NCBI RefSeq assembly: GCF_900095795.1
Contig: NZ_LT608328.1
Span: 248,001 to 312,000, forward strand
Direction: 5' to 3'
Source: Petrimonas mucosa
Lineage (GTDB): Bacteria; Bacteroidota; Bacteroidia; Bacteroidales; Dysgonomonadaceae
Length of the DNA: 64,000 nt
The translations under genes were made by a program, and so were the position numbers. Under the pieces are notes generated by a model. It was not told where the DNA came from. It made no database searches and worked only from the letters and a program-made list of their open reading frames with translations. Shown one piece after another: positions 35,931-49,874 of the stretch (position 1 is the stretch's first letter; every line of letters begins with the position of its first letter).

Positions 35931-37805
35931 ATGGATTTCAAGTACGACATAATTGTGGTAGGCGCCGGACATGCAGGATGCGAAGCAGCCACCGCCGCTG
36001 CCAATCTGGGTTCAAAGACCTTATTGATCACGATGGATATGAACAAGATTGCCCAGATGAGTTGTAACCCGGCAGTGGGAGGCATCGCAAAGGGGCAGAT
36101 TGTGCGTGAAATCGATGCGTTGGGTGGCCAGATGGGTATCGTGAGCGACAAGACAGCCATCCAGTTCCGCATGCTTAACCGCTCCAAGGGTCCAGCCATG
36201 TGGAGCCCACGTGTACAAAGCGACCGGATAAAGTTTATCGAGGAGTGGCGTTCAATCATCGAAAATACGTCAAACCTTTACCTCTGGCAGGATACAGTAA
36301 CCGCTCTTTTTTTCCGGAATGGAGAGGTTACAGGCGTTAAAACCCGCATGGGAGTTGAGTTTTCGGCCAAGTCTGTTGTTCTGACCAATGGCACCTTCCT
36401 GAACGGACTGATTCATATCGGCCGCGTTCAAATGGGTGGCGGACGCATGTCGGAACCCGCTTCGGCGGGAATGACCGAACAGCTTCGGGAGATCGGATTT
36501 AAGACCGACCGGATGAAGACAGGTACACCTGTACGCATCGACGGCAGAAGTGTAGACTTTTCGTTGCTGGAGGAGCAAAAAGGAGATAACGATTTTCACA
36601 AGTTCTCCTACATGGATAGGATACAGCGTGAACTCACGCAACGCAGTTGCTGGATAACCTATACATCGGAGGAGGTTCACAGCCTGCTCCGCACCGGATT
36701 GAGCGAATCTCCGCTCTACAACGGACAGATACAGAGTATTGGACCACGCTACTGCCCAAGTATTGAAACAAAAATTGTGACCTTTGCGGAGAAAACGAGT
36801 CACCAACTCTTTCTGGAGCCTGAAGGAGAAACAACCCACGAGTACTACCTCAACGGATTCTCCTCTTCCCTACCCCTCCAGATCCAGTTAAATGCCCTGC
36901 AAGCCATTCCGGCTTTCCGAAATGTCCATATTTTCCGTCCGGGATACGCCATTGAATACGACTTTTTCGATCCACGCCAACTCAATCCCACTCTCGAAAC
37001 AAAACTGGTAAGGAACCTCTTCTTTGCCGGACAGATCAATGGGACCACCGGCTACGAGGAGGCGGGGGGGCAAGGAATTGTTGCTGGAATAAATGCCCAC
37101 ATCAATTGTCATGGAGGTGCTCCTTTCACCCTCCGCAGGGATGAAGCATATATTGGAGTACTCATCGACGATCTGATCACAAAAGGGGTGGATGAGCCAT
37201 ACCGGATGTTTACCTCGCGTGCCGAATACCGCATTCTTCTCCGCCAGGACAATGCGGATGAACGCCTCACACAACGGGCCTACAGACTCGGCCTTGCCAC
37301 TTCTGAACGAATGAACCTCCTGGAGGAAAAACAGCGGGAGGTGGAAAGGATTATCGATTTCGCACGCAATTTTTCCGTCAAGGCAGACCGGATAAATCCC
37401 TACCTGGAAACCTTGCAAACGGCTCCGCTAAAACATGGTGTAAAACTTATCGAACTGCTCACCCGGCCACATATCGATCTCGAAACAATGTCACATGCAA
37501 TTGCTCCTTTAAGGGAAGTGCTGGATAGCATCAAGAACAGGAAAGAGGAGATTATCGAGTCTGCAGAGATAAAAATTAAGTACGAAGGCTATATCAAACG
37601 CGAAAAAATGATGGCCGACAAGATAAACCGGCTGGAAGACATCCGCATCAAGGATAGATTCAACTATAACGCAATACAGTCGCTCTCTACCGAAGCCAGG
37701 CAGAAACTGACCGCCATCAATCCCGAAACCATTGCTCAGGCTAGCAGGATTCCCGGAGTTTCTCCAAATGACATTTCTGTACTGCTTGTGCTTTTGGGAA
37801 GATAA
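35931..37805 (+). CDS. mnmG: tRNA uridine-5-carboxymethylaminomethyl modification enzyme MnmG (GidA)
   Basis: 624 residues, the normal length. The FAD-binding Rossmann motif is VVGAGHAGCEAATAAA near residue 10, followed by MSCNPAVGGIAKGQIVREID. Further family blocks are MKTGTPVRIDGRSVDFS, YLNGFSSSLPLQIQ, NLFFAGQINGTTGYEEAGGQ (FAD) and FTSRAEYRILLRQDNADERL. With MnmE it modifies U34 of several tRNAs in the cytoplasm. It starts a conserved housekeeping run and is followed by a parS-like palindrome. mnmG is often close to the replication origin, consistent with the candidate oriC at about 55 kb. Confidence 0.97.
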   Translation: MDFKYDIIVVGAGHAGCEAATAAANLGSKTLLITMDMNKIAQMSCNPAVGGIAKGQIVREIDALGGQMGIVSDKTAIQFRMLNRSKGPAMWSPRVQSDRIKFIEEWRSIIENTSNLYLWQDTVTALFFRNGEVTGVKTRMGVEFSAKSVVLTNGTFLNGLIHIGRVQMGGGRMSEPASAGMTEQLREIGFKTDRMKTGTPVRIDGRSVDFSLLEEQKGDNDFHKFSYMDRIQRELTQRSCWITYTSEEVHSLLRTGLSESPLYNGQIQSIGPRYCPSIETKIVTFAEKTSHQLFLEPEGETTHEYYLNGFSSSLPLQIQLNALQAIPAFRNVHIFRPGYAIEYDFFDPRQLNPTLETKLVRNLFFAGQINGTTGYEEAGGQGIVAGINAHINCHGGAPFTLRRDEAYIGVLIDDLITKGVDEPYRMFTSRAEYRILLRQDNADERLTQRAYRLGLATSERMNLLEEKQREVERIIDFARNFSVKADRINPYLETLQTAPLKHGVKLIELLTRPHIDLETMSHAIAPLREVLDSIKNRKEEIIESAEIKIKYEGYIKREKMMADKINRLEDIRIKDRFNYNAIQSLSTEARQKLTAINPETIAQASRIPGVSPNDISVLLVLLGR

Positions 37806-37810
37806 AACAG

Positions 37811-37832
37811 GTATGTTCCACGTGGAACATAC
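37811..37832. promoter_or_regulatory. parS-like ParB binding site
   Basis: The 16-bp palindrome TGTTCCACGTGGAACA (37814-37829) matches the widely conserved bacterial parS consensus. The symmetry extends to 22 bp (37811-37832) without mismatch. It lies in the 61-bp gap between mnmG and apt. ParB binding here would load the chromosome-segregation complex; such sites cluster near oriC. Confidence 0.85.
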
Positions 37833-37866
37833 AAAAATTATAGATATTTTATTTAAATAGAAAACA

Positions 37867-38397
37867 ATGAGTATTGAAACACTAACCGCTGCCGTCAGGA
37901 ATATTCCTGACTTTCCGATCAAGGGGATTCAATTCAAAGACATCACCACCTTGTTCCAGTCACCATCTCACTTGAAAGAGTTGTCTGACATTCTTTATGA
38001 AAAGTATAAAAATAAAGGGATCACCAAGGTTGTAGGCATCGAGTCGAGGGGGTTTTTTTTGGGTCCGCAGCTGGCAGTTCGGTTAAACGCCGGTTTTGTG
38101 CCTATCCGTAAACCGGGAAAACTCCCCTACAAGGTTATTGAGGAGCGATACACGAAGGAGTATGGTGAGGATGCAATCCAAATTCACGAAGATGCCTTGA
38201 CAGAGGATGACGTTGTGCTGATTCATGACGATCTGTTGGCAACTGGAGGAACAATGGTGGCTGCACACAAATTGGTAAAAAAAATGGGAGTTAAGAAAGT
38301 ATACATCAATTTCCTTATCGAACTGGAAGCACTGAATGGACGTTCATTGTTTCCAGAAGAGGTGGAACTGGAGACTATTCTTAAATTCGAAATATGA
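37867..38397 (+). CDS. apt: Adenine phosphoribosyltransferase
   Basis: 176 residues. The PRPP-binding loop is VVLIHDDLLATGGTMVAAHK (about residues 118-137). The N-terminal half contains IPDFPIKGIQFKDITTLF and VVGIESRGFFLGPQLA, typical of APRT. It makes AMP from adenine and PRPP in purine salvage. The stop overlaps the uvrC start as ATGA, so the two are translationally coupled. Confidence 0.97.
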   Translation: MSIETLTAAVRNIPDFPIKGIQFKDITTLFQSPSHLKELSDILYEKYKNKGITKVVGIESRGFFLGPQLAVRLNAGFVPIRKPGKLPYKVIEERYTKEYGEDAIQIHEDALTEDDVVLIHDDLLATGGTMVAAHKLVKKMGVKKVYINFLIELEALNGRSLFPEEVELETILKFEI

Positions 38398-40205
38398 TAC
38401 AGGAGATACGGGATACGCTTAAAATACTTCCTCAGGGACCTGGTTGCTACCAGTTTTTAGACGAAAAAGGCAAAATAATCTATGTCGGTAAAGCCAAAAA
38501 CCTGAAGAAAAGGGTATCCTCGTATTTCAACAAACAACAGGAGAATCCCAAAACCCGTATCCTTGTTCGCAAGATTCGCCAGATAAAGTATATTGTGGTG
38601 AACTCTGAAGAGGATACTTTCCTGCTCGAGAACAACCTTATCAAGGAGCTTAAGCCACGGTACAACGTGATGCTGAAGGATGATAAATCCTACCCTTCCA
38701 TCGTTGTGAAAAATGAATTTTTTCCTAGGGTCTTCAAAACAAGAAATATTGTAAAAGACGGATCAAAATATTTTGGACCTTATACCTCTGTTGCCGCAGT
38801 TGAAGCCCTGATTGAAATTTTCCGGAAAATCTACAAGGTAAGAAGCTGCAGACTTAACCTAACTCCTGAAAATATTAAGGCCGGAAAATTTAAGGTTTGC
38901 CTGGAATACCATATCAAACGTTGCGAAGGTCCCTGTGTAGGTAACCAGACGTTGGAAAATTACAACAGGAATATTTCAGAGATCATCGAGATATTGAAGG
39001 GTAACATCTCCCTCATTGAGAAGCAGATAATGACAGAGATGCAGCATTGTGCCGATAATCTCCGTTTTGAAGAGGCGCATCGCCTCAAGGAGAAGCTGCT
39101 ACTGATCCGTAATTTCAGGGAAAAATCGCAGGTTGTCAGCAATATAAACTACAACCTCGATGTGTATGGATTTACCGACGACGATGGCGCTGCCTACATC
39201 AACTACCTGCATGTGGTAAACGGTGGCATCATCCAGGCATACACGTTCGAGTATAAAAAGAGGCTCGACGAAACTCCGGAAGAGCTACTCGGTCTGGGAA
39301 TAGTTGAAATGCGTCAACGATTTGGCAGTGAATCGAAAGAGATCATTGTCCCCTTTCTCCCCGACCTTACGCTTACTGGAGTGGAATTTACGGTTCCTCA
39401 GCGTGGTGACAAACGAAAACTCCTCGATCTCTCGGAAAAGAATGTCAAACAGTTCAAGGTCGACAAACTGAAGAAGGCAGAGATGTTAAATCCTGAACAA
39501 CGAACCACCCGTATTTTAAAAACGGTTCAAAAAGATCTTGGCTTGAAGGAGATCCCCTGGCATATCGAGTGCTTCGACAATTCAAACATTCAAGGAACAA
39601 ATCCGGTTGCCGCCTGTGTAGTCTTCAAAAAGGCAAAACCATCCAAAAAAGATTATCGCCATTTCAATATTAAAACCGTCGTAGGACCCGATGATTACGC
39701 ATCAATGGCCGAGATAATTCATAGACGCTATTCTCGCGTAGTTAACGAGGGTGAATCTTTGCCGCAACTTATTGTTATTGACGGTGGTAAAGGCCAATTA
39801 CACGCTGCAGCAAAATCGCTTCAGAAAATTGGTCTTTATGGCAAAATTGCCATTATCGGAATTGCGAAGCGACTGGAAGAGATTTTTTTCCCTGAAGACT
39901 CCGTTCCGATCTACATCGACAAAAATTCCGAAACTTTAAAACTCATTCAACAGCTCCGCGACGAAGCTCACCGTTTCGGTATCACCCATCATCGAAACCG
40001 GAGGAGCAAATCTCAAGTTACTTCCGAACTCGACCAGATTAAAGGAGTAGGGAAAGAGAGCAAGAAGAGACTCCTCACCCACTTTAAAAGTGTTAAGCGT
40101 ATCAAGGAGGCAAGTGAAGAGGAGATCATATCGGTTATTGGAAAAAGCAAGGCAAAACTGATCATCGAACATTTCAGCGACAAACAGGATAATTATAACC
40201 AGTAA
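38394..40205 (+). CDS. uvrC: Excinuclease ABC subunit C
   Basis: 603 residues. The GIY-YIG nuclease domain is at the N-terminus (GCYQFLDEKGKIIYVGKAKN), the UVR motif follows near residues 205-240 (ADNLRFEEAHRLKEKL), and the RNase H-like second nuclease contains IECFDNSNIQGTNPVAACVV and IVIDGGKGQL. The C-terminal helix-hairpin-helix pair includes IKGVGKESKKRLLTHFKS. UvrC makes both incisions beside DNA lesions in nucleotide excision repair with UvrA and UvrB, which are not in this window. It is 3 bp from dtd. Confidence 0.97.
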   Translation: MIQEIRDTLKILPQGPGCYQFLDEKGKIIYVGKAKNLKKRVSSYFNKQQENPKTRILVRKIRQIKYIVVNSEEDTFLLENNLIKELKPRYNVMLKDDKSYPSIVVKNEFFPRVFKTRNIVKDGSKYFGPYTSVAAVEALIEIFRKIYKVRSCRLNLTPENIKAGKFKVCLEYHIKRCEGPCVGNQTLENYNRNISEIIEILKGNISLIEKQIMTEMQHCADNLRFEEAHRLKEKLLLIRNFREKSQVVSNINYNLDVYGFTDDDGAAYINYLHVVNGGIIQAYTFEYKKRLDETPEELLGLGIVEMRQRFGSESKEIIVPFLPDLTLTGVEFTVPQRGDKRKLLDLSEKNVKQFKVDKLKKAEMLNPEQRTTRILKTVQKDLGLKEIPWHIECFDNSNIQGTNPVAACVVFKKAKPSKKDYRHFNIKTVVGPDDYASMAEIIHRRYSRVVNEGESLPQLIVIDGGKGQLHAAAKSLQKIGLYGKIAIIGIAKRLEEIFFPEDSVPIYIDKNSETLKLIQQLRDEAHRFGITHHRNRRSKSQVTSELDQIKGVGKESKKRLLTHFKSVKRIKEASEEEIISVIGKSKAKLIIEHFSDKQDNYNQ

Positions 40206-40208
40206 ACC

Positions 40209-40661
40209 ATGCGACTCTTGATTCAACGTGTTTCAGCAGCGTCAGTCACCATTGATGGCCGGGTAAAGAGCTCCATCTCGCAGGGATTGTTGCTTTTGGT
40301 TGGCTTTGAAGAGACAGACGAGAAGGAAGATATCGATTTTATGTGTAAAAAGACCATTTATTTACGTATATTTGATGACGAAAATGGTGTAATGAACAGA
40401 TCTGTACTGGATATAGGCGGTGAAATCCTTGTAGTTTCTCAATTTACCCTCTTCGCCAGCACGAAAAAAGGAAATCGTCCCTCATATATCCGTGCTGCAA
40501 AACCCGATATCTCCATTCCGCTCTACGAACAGTTTTGTGCAACCTTGTCGGAAATGCTGGGAAAACCGGTGCAAACTGGTGAATTTGGTGCAGATATGCA
40601 GGTAGGGCTAATCAATGATGGCCCAGTAACCATATGGATTGACTCAAAAATAAAGGAATAA
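40209..40661 (+). CDS. dtd: D-aminoacyl-tRNA deacylase
   Basis: 150 residues. Both active-site motifs are present: LVVSQFTLFA near residue 78 and LINDGPVTIWID near 137, the second holding the Gly-Pro pair that gives D-amino-acid specificity. The enzyme removes D-tyrosine and other D-amino acids from tRNA. It lies 3 bp after uvrC and 4 bp before the MazG-like gene, so it is part of the same operon. Confidence 0.96.
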   Translation: MRLLIQRVSAASVTIDGRVKSSISQGLLLLVGFEETDEKEDIDFMCKKTIYLRIFDDENGVMNRSVLDIGGEILVVSQFTLFASTKKGNRPSYIRAAKPDISIPLYEQFCATLSEMLGKPVQTGEFGADMQVGLINDGPVTIWIDSKIKE

Positions 40662-40665
40662 AAAG

Positions 40666-40995
40666 ATGACCATCCAGCAAGCTCAACAAGAGGTGGATAG
40701 GTGGATAAAAAGCTACGGAGTCCGCTATTTCAATGAACTTACCAATCTGGCCATACTCACTGAAGAGGTGGGTGAATTGGCACGGATCATGGCACGCAGA
40801 TACGGTGAACAATCGTTTAAGCCATCCGATAATCAGGGTGATCTGGCCGACGAAATGGCCGATGTACTGTGGGTATTGCTTTGTCTTGCAAACCAGACCG
40901 GGGTAGATTTAACAGAGGCATTGCAAAAAAATTTGGCCAAGAAGAGCAAAAGAGACAATAGAAGACATAAGGAAAACAGTAAATTATTAAAATAA
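40666..40995 (+). CDS. MazG-like nucleotide pyrophosphohydrolase
   Basis: 109 residues with the all-alpha NTP pyrophosphatase fold. The two metal-binding motifs are ILTEEVGELARIM (EEVGE, near residue 30) and LADEMADVLWVL (ExxD, near residue 62). Members hydrolyse (d)NTPs to monophosphates and help clean the nucleotide pool. Its place between dtd and deoC in a nucleotide/tRNA quality-control operon fits. It is a single short domain, shorter than full MazG. Confidence 0.93.
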   Translation: MTIQQAQQEVDRWIKSYGVRYFNELTNLAILTEEVGELARIMARRYGEQSFKPSDNQGDLADEMADVLWVLLCLANQTGVDLTEALQKNLAKKSKRDNRRHKENSKLLK

Positions 40996-41008
40996 ATATA
41001 TTGAGTCT

Positions 41009-45305
<4,297 letters not shown>

Positions 45306-45341
45306 TCCTACTCACCACAAAAGAAAAAGGTTTCAATATGT

Positions 45342-45402
45342 CATATTGTCACATTTTAAACCGTTTTTTGGTGCATTTTGTCTTTTTTTAAGCCATTTTG
45401 TC
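45342..45402 (+). promoter_or_regulatory. Repeated CATTTTGTC motif upstream of hsp20
   Basis: CATTTTGTC occurs at 45374-45382 and 45394-45402, exactly 20 bp (two helical turns) apart. A variant CATATTGTC lies at 45342-45350. They sit in the 214-bp gap between the beta-galactosidase and hsp20. Phased short repeats before a heat-shock gene suggest an activator or alternative promoter site. No known Bacteroidetes heat-shock operator is recognised. Confidence 0.35.
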
Positions 45403-45519
45403 ATAGTACGTGCCTAAAAGTAATCGAAAATGGTTCGGCATACATTTTGGATATTTATTGTTGCATCGCTTGAGATGCATGTGGAACTGAATCATAAACT
45501 TAAAAGAAAGGATAAAGCT

Positions 45520-45948
45520 ATGACAATTATCAGACGTACTAACCCGTGGTTGCCCAGTGTTTTCAACGATTTTTTCGGAAACGAATGGGTTACAAACAAC
45601 AACCGGTCGGTGCCGGCAATCAACATACAGCAAAACGATAACGGTTTCACCGTTGAAGTAGCCGCTCCCGGCATGACCAAAGAAGATTGCAACGTGAGTG
45701 TGGATGAAGATAACAACTTGGTTATCTGCTTTGAAAAGAAAAATGAGTCGGAAGAAAAAGACAAGAAGGGAACCTATCTGAGACGCGAATTCTCATACAC
45801 GCAGTTCACCCGGAAGATGATTCTGCCCGACAATGTAGAGATCGACAATATTTCGGCAAAAGTTGAAAACGGTGTATTAACAGTGGATATACCGACCGTG
45901 AAGGAAGAAGAAAAGGTATCGAGAATCAAAAAAATTGAAATACAATAA
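45520..45948 (+). CDS. Small heat-shock protein Hsp20
   Basis: 142 residues from the ATG at 45520 after AGAAAGGATAAA; an in-frame ATG at 45430 adds 30 residues but crosses the likely promoter. The alpha-crystallin domain spans about 35-135 with FTVEVAAPGMTKEDCNVSVD, YLRREFSYTQFTRKMILP and the ending KVENGVLTVDIPTVKEEEK. Family members are ATP-independent holdases. The C-terminal I-x-I-type motif is represented by IKKIEIQ. A strong terminator follows 22 bp later. Confidence 0.95.
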   Translation: MTIIRRTNPWLPSVFNDFFGNEWVTNNNRSVPAINIQQNDNGFTVEVAAPGMTKEDCNVSVDEDNNLVICFEKKNESEEKDKKGTYLRREFSYTQFTRKMILPDNVEIDNISAKVENGVLTVDIPTVKEEEKVSRIKKIEIQ

Positions 45949-45970
45949 GATACCTTACTATTGAGCTAAG

Positions 45971-46001
45971 ATACCGCTCCCCTGGGGGCGGTATTTTTTT
46001 A
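45971..46001 (+). terminator. Rho-independent terminator after hsp20
   Basis: ATACCGCTCCC (from 45971) pairs with GGGGGCGGTAT (one wobble), followed by seven T. It lies between convergent hsp20 and the polyprenyl synthase gene, ending 7 bp from the latter's stop. Confidence 0.9.
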
Positions 46002-46007
46002 TCTGCC

Positions 46008-46982
46008 TTAAACAGTCCGGTTTTTCAGATAGAGGATCAACAGGTTCAGGATCACCTTGAAATCGTTGTCGATCGAAACGCGTTCGATAATTTGGTTCGC
46101 CTCCGTCAACAAAGAATCGATGCTCCTCCAGGCGTAATCTATCCCTCCGTTATTCTTGGCAAAATCGAGCAACATTTCGATATTCTCGGGAGAATAGTCG
46201 TAGGAACGAATGATCTTCATCATCTCGTCTGATCTCTCCCTAGGTGCGTGATTCAGCGCATAGATGAGCGGGAGTGTAATCTTGCCTTCCCTGATGTCGT
46301 TTCCGGTAGGCTTGCCCACATCGGCTTTGTAATAGTCAAAAATATCGTCTCGAATCTGGAAAGCAATACCCAATATCCTGCCCGCCTTTCCAAACTCCTC
46401 TACCGTCTTGTGGTCGGCTCCGGCAGAGATGGCTCCGATTTTTGCACATGCGTACAACAGGGAGGCCGTTTTTTTGTCGATCACTTTAAAATACTCCTCC
46501 TCATCAATAATTATCTCGTTGACAAGCGAATATTGATTCAGCTCACCCTCTGCCAAGTTTTGGCCAAGTTCCGAAATGATGCCGATGATTTCCAGATTAT
46601 CGGTCTTTACACTCTCGCACAAGGCCGATGACAATACATAATCTCCGGCAAGTACTGAACGTTTGTTGTCGAAAACGGCATTGGAGGAGGGCTGTCCTCG
46701 CCGGGTAGAGGCCTCGTCTACAACGTCGTCATGCATCAGGGTAGCCATGTGGAGCAACTCCACTGTAACCGCCCCGTGATATGTGGCTGGCGTTATCTTG
46801 CCGCAACACTTTGCCACCAGGAAAACCAGCATAGGCCTGATCCGTTTGCCGTCTACCCTAAAAGCGTGTCGAAGAATCTCCGAAATCCGGGGATTATTGT
46901 TTTCCAGAGATTTCTTGAGATAGATGTCGAACTGGCTCAGTTCGTCACGCAACGACTCCTTAATAACCTGGCTTTCGTCCAT
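46008..46982 (-). CDS. Polyprenyl diphosphate synthase
   Basis: 324 residues from the ATG at 46982; the open frame extends to a TTG at 47003. The first aspartate-rich motif is HDDVVDEASTRRGQPSSN and the second is AFQIRDDIFDYYKAD, with GKRIRPMLVFLVAKCC before them. The bulky residues around the first motif suit a long-chain (octaprenyl/heptaprenyl type) trans-isoprenyl synthase making the side chain of menaquinone. It acts in the cytoplasm on isopentenyl diphosphate. Divergent from polA, with a 94-bp shared region. Confidence 0.93.
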   Translation of the reverse strand: MDESQVIKESLRDELSQFDIYLKKSLENNNPRISEILRHAFRVDGKRIRPMLVFLVAKCCGKITPATYHGAVTVELLHMATLMHDDVVDEASTRRGQPSSNAVFDNKRSVLAGDYVLSSALCESVKTDNLEIIGIISELGQNLAEGELNQYSLVNEIIIDEEEYFKVIDKKTASLLYACAKIGAISAGADHKTVEEFGKAGRILGIAFQIRDDIFDYYKADVGKPTGNDIREGKITLPLIYALNHAPRERSDEMMKIIRSYDYSPENIEMLLDFAKNNGGIDYAWRSIDSLLTEANQIIERVSIDNDFKVILNLLILYLKNRTV

Positions 46983-47076
46983 TATTGTCTGATTGAATCG
47001 CAAATTTAAAAATAATTCACCTTAAAGCAATCAATTATTCGTAACTTTACGTTCTTAATAGAAATAATTAGCTTAT

Positions 47077-49872
47077 ATGGCCAGACAGAAGCTGTTTCTG
47101 CTTGATGCTTATGCTTTGATTTACAGAGCATATTATGCATTTATTAAAAATCCCCGCGTAAACTCGAAAGGCGAGAATACCTCGGCCATCTTCGGATTTG
47201 TTAACACGCTGGAAGAGGTGCTGAGGAAAGAGAATCCGACACACATTGCCGTTGCATTTGATCCGCCGGGACCCACATTCCGCCATACGGAATATGAAGC
47301 CTATAAAGCTCAACGTGAAGCCACTCCCGAAGATATAAAGCGATCCGTGCCCATTATCAAGAAGATACTGGAAGCCTACAATATTCCGGTGCTGGAAGTA
47401 GAGGGTTTCGAGGCAGATGATGTGATTGGAACATTGGCCAAAAAGGTGGACAAGAATGAGTTTGATGTCTATATGATGACACCTGACAAGGATTACGGAC
47501 AGCTGGTCGAAGAGCATGTTTTTATTTATAAGCCCAAATACGGCAGTAATGAATTTGAGGTACTTGACCACGATAAAGTGATGGAGAAGTACCATCTATC
47601 CCACCCTGGCCAGGTAATCGATCTGCTTGGCCTGATGGGTGATACGTCAGACAATATTCCCGGCTGTCCCGGTGTTGGACCCAAAACCGCTGAAAAACTG
47701 CTGAAGGAGTACGGCTCCATCGAAAACTTGATCCAAAACAGCCATAAGCTGAAAGGGACCCTTCGCACAAAGATTGAAGAGAACAGGGAACAGGTCCTCT
47801 TCTCCAAATTTTTAGCCACGATAAAGACCGATGTACCGGTAGAAATCGATATCGAAAACCTGAAAAGAAAGGAGATAAACGAGGTTGCGATAAGAGAACT
47901 TTTTGAAAATCTGGAATTCAGGACATTGATTAATCGGGTGCTGAAGAATGAAACCCAAAAAACGTCGGACAAGCAACCGATACAAGGTGATCTTTTCAGC
48001 GGATTTCCAGATAATACCGTAAAGGAGGAACCAGCCGTCCACGCGGAACTTTCCGGAAACTTCTCCACCATCCACACCACCCCGCACACCTATCGGCTGG
48101 TAGAAACGGAAAACGAACTATATGAGCTCAACACTCTTCTCTGTGCACAGCAATCGGTCTGTTTCGACACTGAAACAACGGGTATCGACCCGCTGACAAG
48201 CGACCTTGTAGGCTTGTCGTTTGCCTATATCGAAGGTGAAGCATTCTATGTCCCCATTTCAGGGAAAAGGGAGGAGGCACAACGGCAAGTGGAAATCTTC
48301 AGGCCATTTTTTGAAAATGCAGAGATCGAGAAGGTAGGGCAAAATCTGAAATATGACATCCTCACCCTCCGCCGTTATGGCATCCTCGTAAAAGGGAGAC
48401 TCTTTGACACGATGATTGCCCACTATCTCCTCAATCCCGAACTTCGGCACGGGATGGATTACATGGCCGAAACATATCTGAAATACAAGACCATACACAT
48501 CGAGGAGCTGATCGGTCCGAAAGGAAAGAACCAGAAATCGATGCGGGACGTGGATAAACAGGTTATCTGTGATTATGCGGCAGAAGATGCTGACATCACA
48601 TTGAAATTGAAGAATATACTGGAGAAGGAGATCCGGAGGAACAATTTCGATTATCTTTTCCACGAAGTGGAGTCTCCCCTTGTCTATGTACTTGCCGATA
48701 TGGAGTGGACCGGGGTAAGGCTGGATCTAAAGGCGCTGGCTCAGCTCTCGGAAGAATTTAACGCCGAACTGCAGCAGATCGAGACGGAGATTATCGATAT
48801 GGCAGGGGAGAGTTTCAACGTCAATTCTCCGAAGCAGATAGGGGAGATACTCTTTGAAAAGATGAGGATCATCGAAAAACCGAAAAAAACCAAGACCGGC
48901 CAATACAGTACAAGCGAAGAGGAGTTGCAGAAACTGCGCTTCAAACATCCGATTATCGAGAAGATCCTCGAACAGCGGGGATTGAAAAAGTTGCTGGGGA
49001 CCTATATCGATGCATTTCCACTGTTGGTAAATCCCGAAACCGGGAAAGTGCACACGTCGTTCAATCAGACCGTGGCAGCAACAGGACGGCTGAGCAGTAC
49101 CAATCCCAACCTGCAGAACATACCCATCAGGGATGAACGCGGGAAAGAGATGAGAAGAGTTTTCATCCCCGACGAAGGATGCATCTTCCTTTCGGCCGAC
49201 TATTCACAGATAGAACTGCGCATCATGGCACACCTGAGTGAAGACCGGAACATGGTGGAGGCATTTAACCGTGGATTGGACATTCATGCTGCCACTGCCG
49301 CCAAAATCAACCATATTCCGGTTGAGGAAGCCACTCCCGAAATGCGCCGCCAAGCAAAAACAGCCAACTTCGGGATCATTTACGGCATCTCGGTTTTTGG
49401 TCTTTCCGAAAGGCTAAATATACCCCGTGCTGAAGCAAAAACATTGATAGATGGCTATTTTGCCACATACCCGGGAGTAAAGCGATATATGGATGAAAGT
49501 ATTGCAGCTGCACGAGAAAAGGGCTATGTGGAGACTATCCTGGGACGTAAACGCTTTTTGGCCGACATAAACTCCAAGAACGCCGTAGTTCGTGGGTATG
49601 CTGAAAGGAATGCAATAAATGCTCCAATTCAGGGAAGTGCGGCAGACATCATAAAAATGGCCATGGTCCGAATATTTAACCGGCTGAATAAAGAGGGTTT
49701 ACAGGCAAAGATGATCCTTCAGGTACACGACGAACTTAACTTCAATGTCCCAGTAAACGAACTGGAAAAGGTTAAAAAGATCGTCACGGAGGAGATGGAA
49801 AATGCCTGTAAACTGCGTGTACCGCTGAAAACTGATTGCGGAGCAGGAGGAAATTGGCTGGAAGCCCACTGA
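47077..49872 (+). CDS. polA: DNA polymerase I
   Basis: 931 residues with all three parts. The 5'-3' exonuclease (about 1-290) has LLDAYALIYRAYYAF, EVEGFEADDVIGTLA and LMGDTSDNIPGCPGVGPKTA. The proofreading domain (about 335-525) is intact, with VCFDTETTGIDPL and YDILTLRRYGI. The polymerase domain has LSADYSQIELRIMAHLSED, RRQAKTANFGIIYGISVFG and the final LQVHDELNFNVP. It processes Okazaki fragments and repair gaps. The next gene starts 2 bp after its stop. Confidence 0.98.
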   Translation: MARQKLFLLDAYALIYRAYYAFIKNPRVNSKGENTSAIFGFVNTLEEVLRKENPTHIAVAFDPPGPTFRHTEYEAYKAQREATPEDIKRSVPIIKKILEAYNIPVLEVEGFEADDVIGTLAKKVDKNEFDVYMMTPDKDYGQLVEEHVFIYKPKYGSNEFEVLDHDKVMEKYHLSHPGQVIDLLGLMGDTSDNIPGCPGVGPKTAEKLLKEYGSIENLIQNSHKLKGTLRTKIEENREQVLFSKFLATIKTDVPVEIDIENLKRKEINEVAIRELFENLEFRTLINRVLKNETQKTSDKQPIQGDLFSGFPDNTVKEEPAVHAELSGNFSTIHTTPHTYRLVETENELYELNTLLCAQQSVCFDTETTGIDPLTSDLVGLSFAYIEGEAFYVPISGKREEAQRQVEIFRPFFENAEIEKVGQNLKYDILTLRRYGILVKGRLFDTMIAHYLLNPELRHGMDYMAETYLKYKTIHIEELIGPKGKNQKSMRDVDKQVICDYAAEDADITLKLKNILEKEIRRNNFDYLFHEVESPLVYVLADMEWTGVRLDLKALAQLSEEFNAELQQIETEIIDMAGESFNVNSPKQIGEILFEKMRIIEKPKKTKTGQYSTSEEELQKLRFKHPIIEKILEQRGLKKLLGTYIDAFPLLVNPETGKVHTSFNQTVAATGRLSSTNPNLQNIPIRDERGKEMRRVFIPDEGCIFLSADYSQIELRIMAHLSEDRNMVEAFNRGLDIHAATAAKINHIPVEEATPEMRRQAKTANFGIIYGISVFGLSERLNIPRAEAKTLIDGYFATYPGVKRYMDESIAAAREKGYVETILGRKRFLADINSKNAVVRGYAERNAINAPIQGSAADIIKMAMVRIFNRLNKEGLQAKMILQVHDELNFNVPVNELEKVKKIVTEEMENACKLRVPLKTDCGAGGNWLEAH

Positions 49873-49874
49873 TC

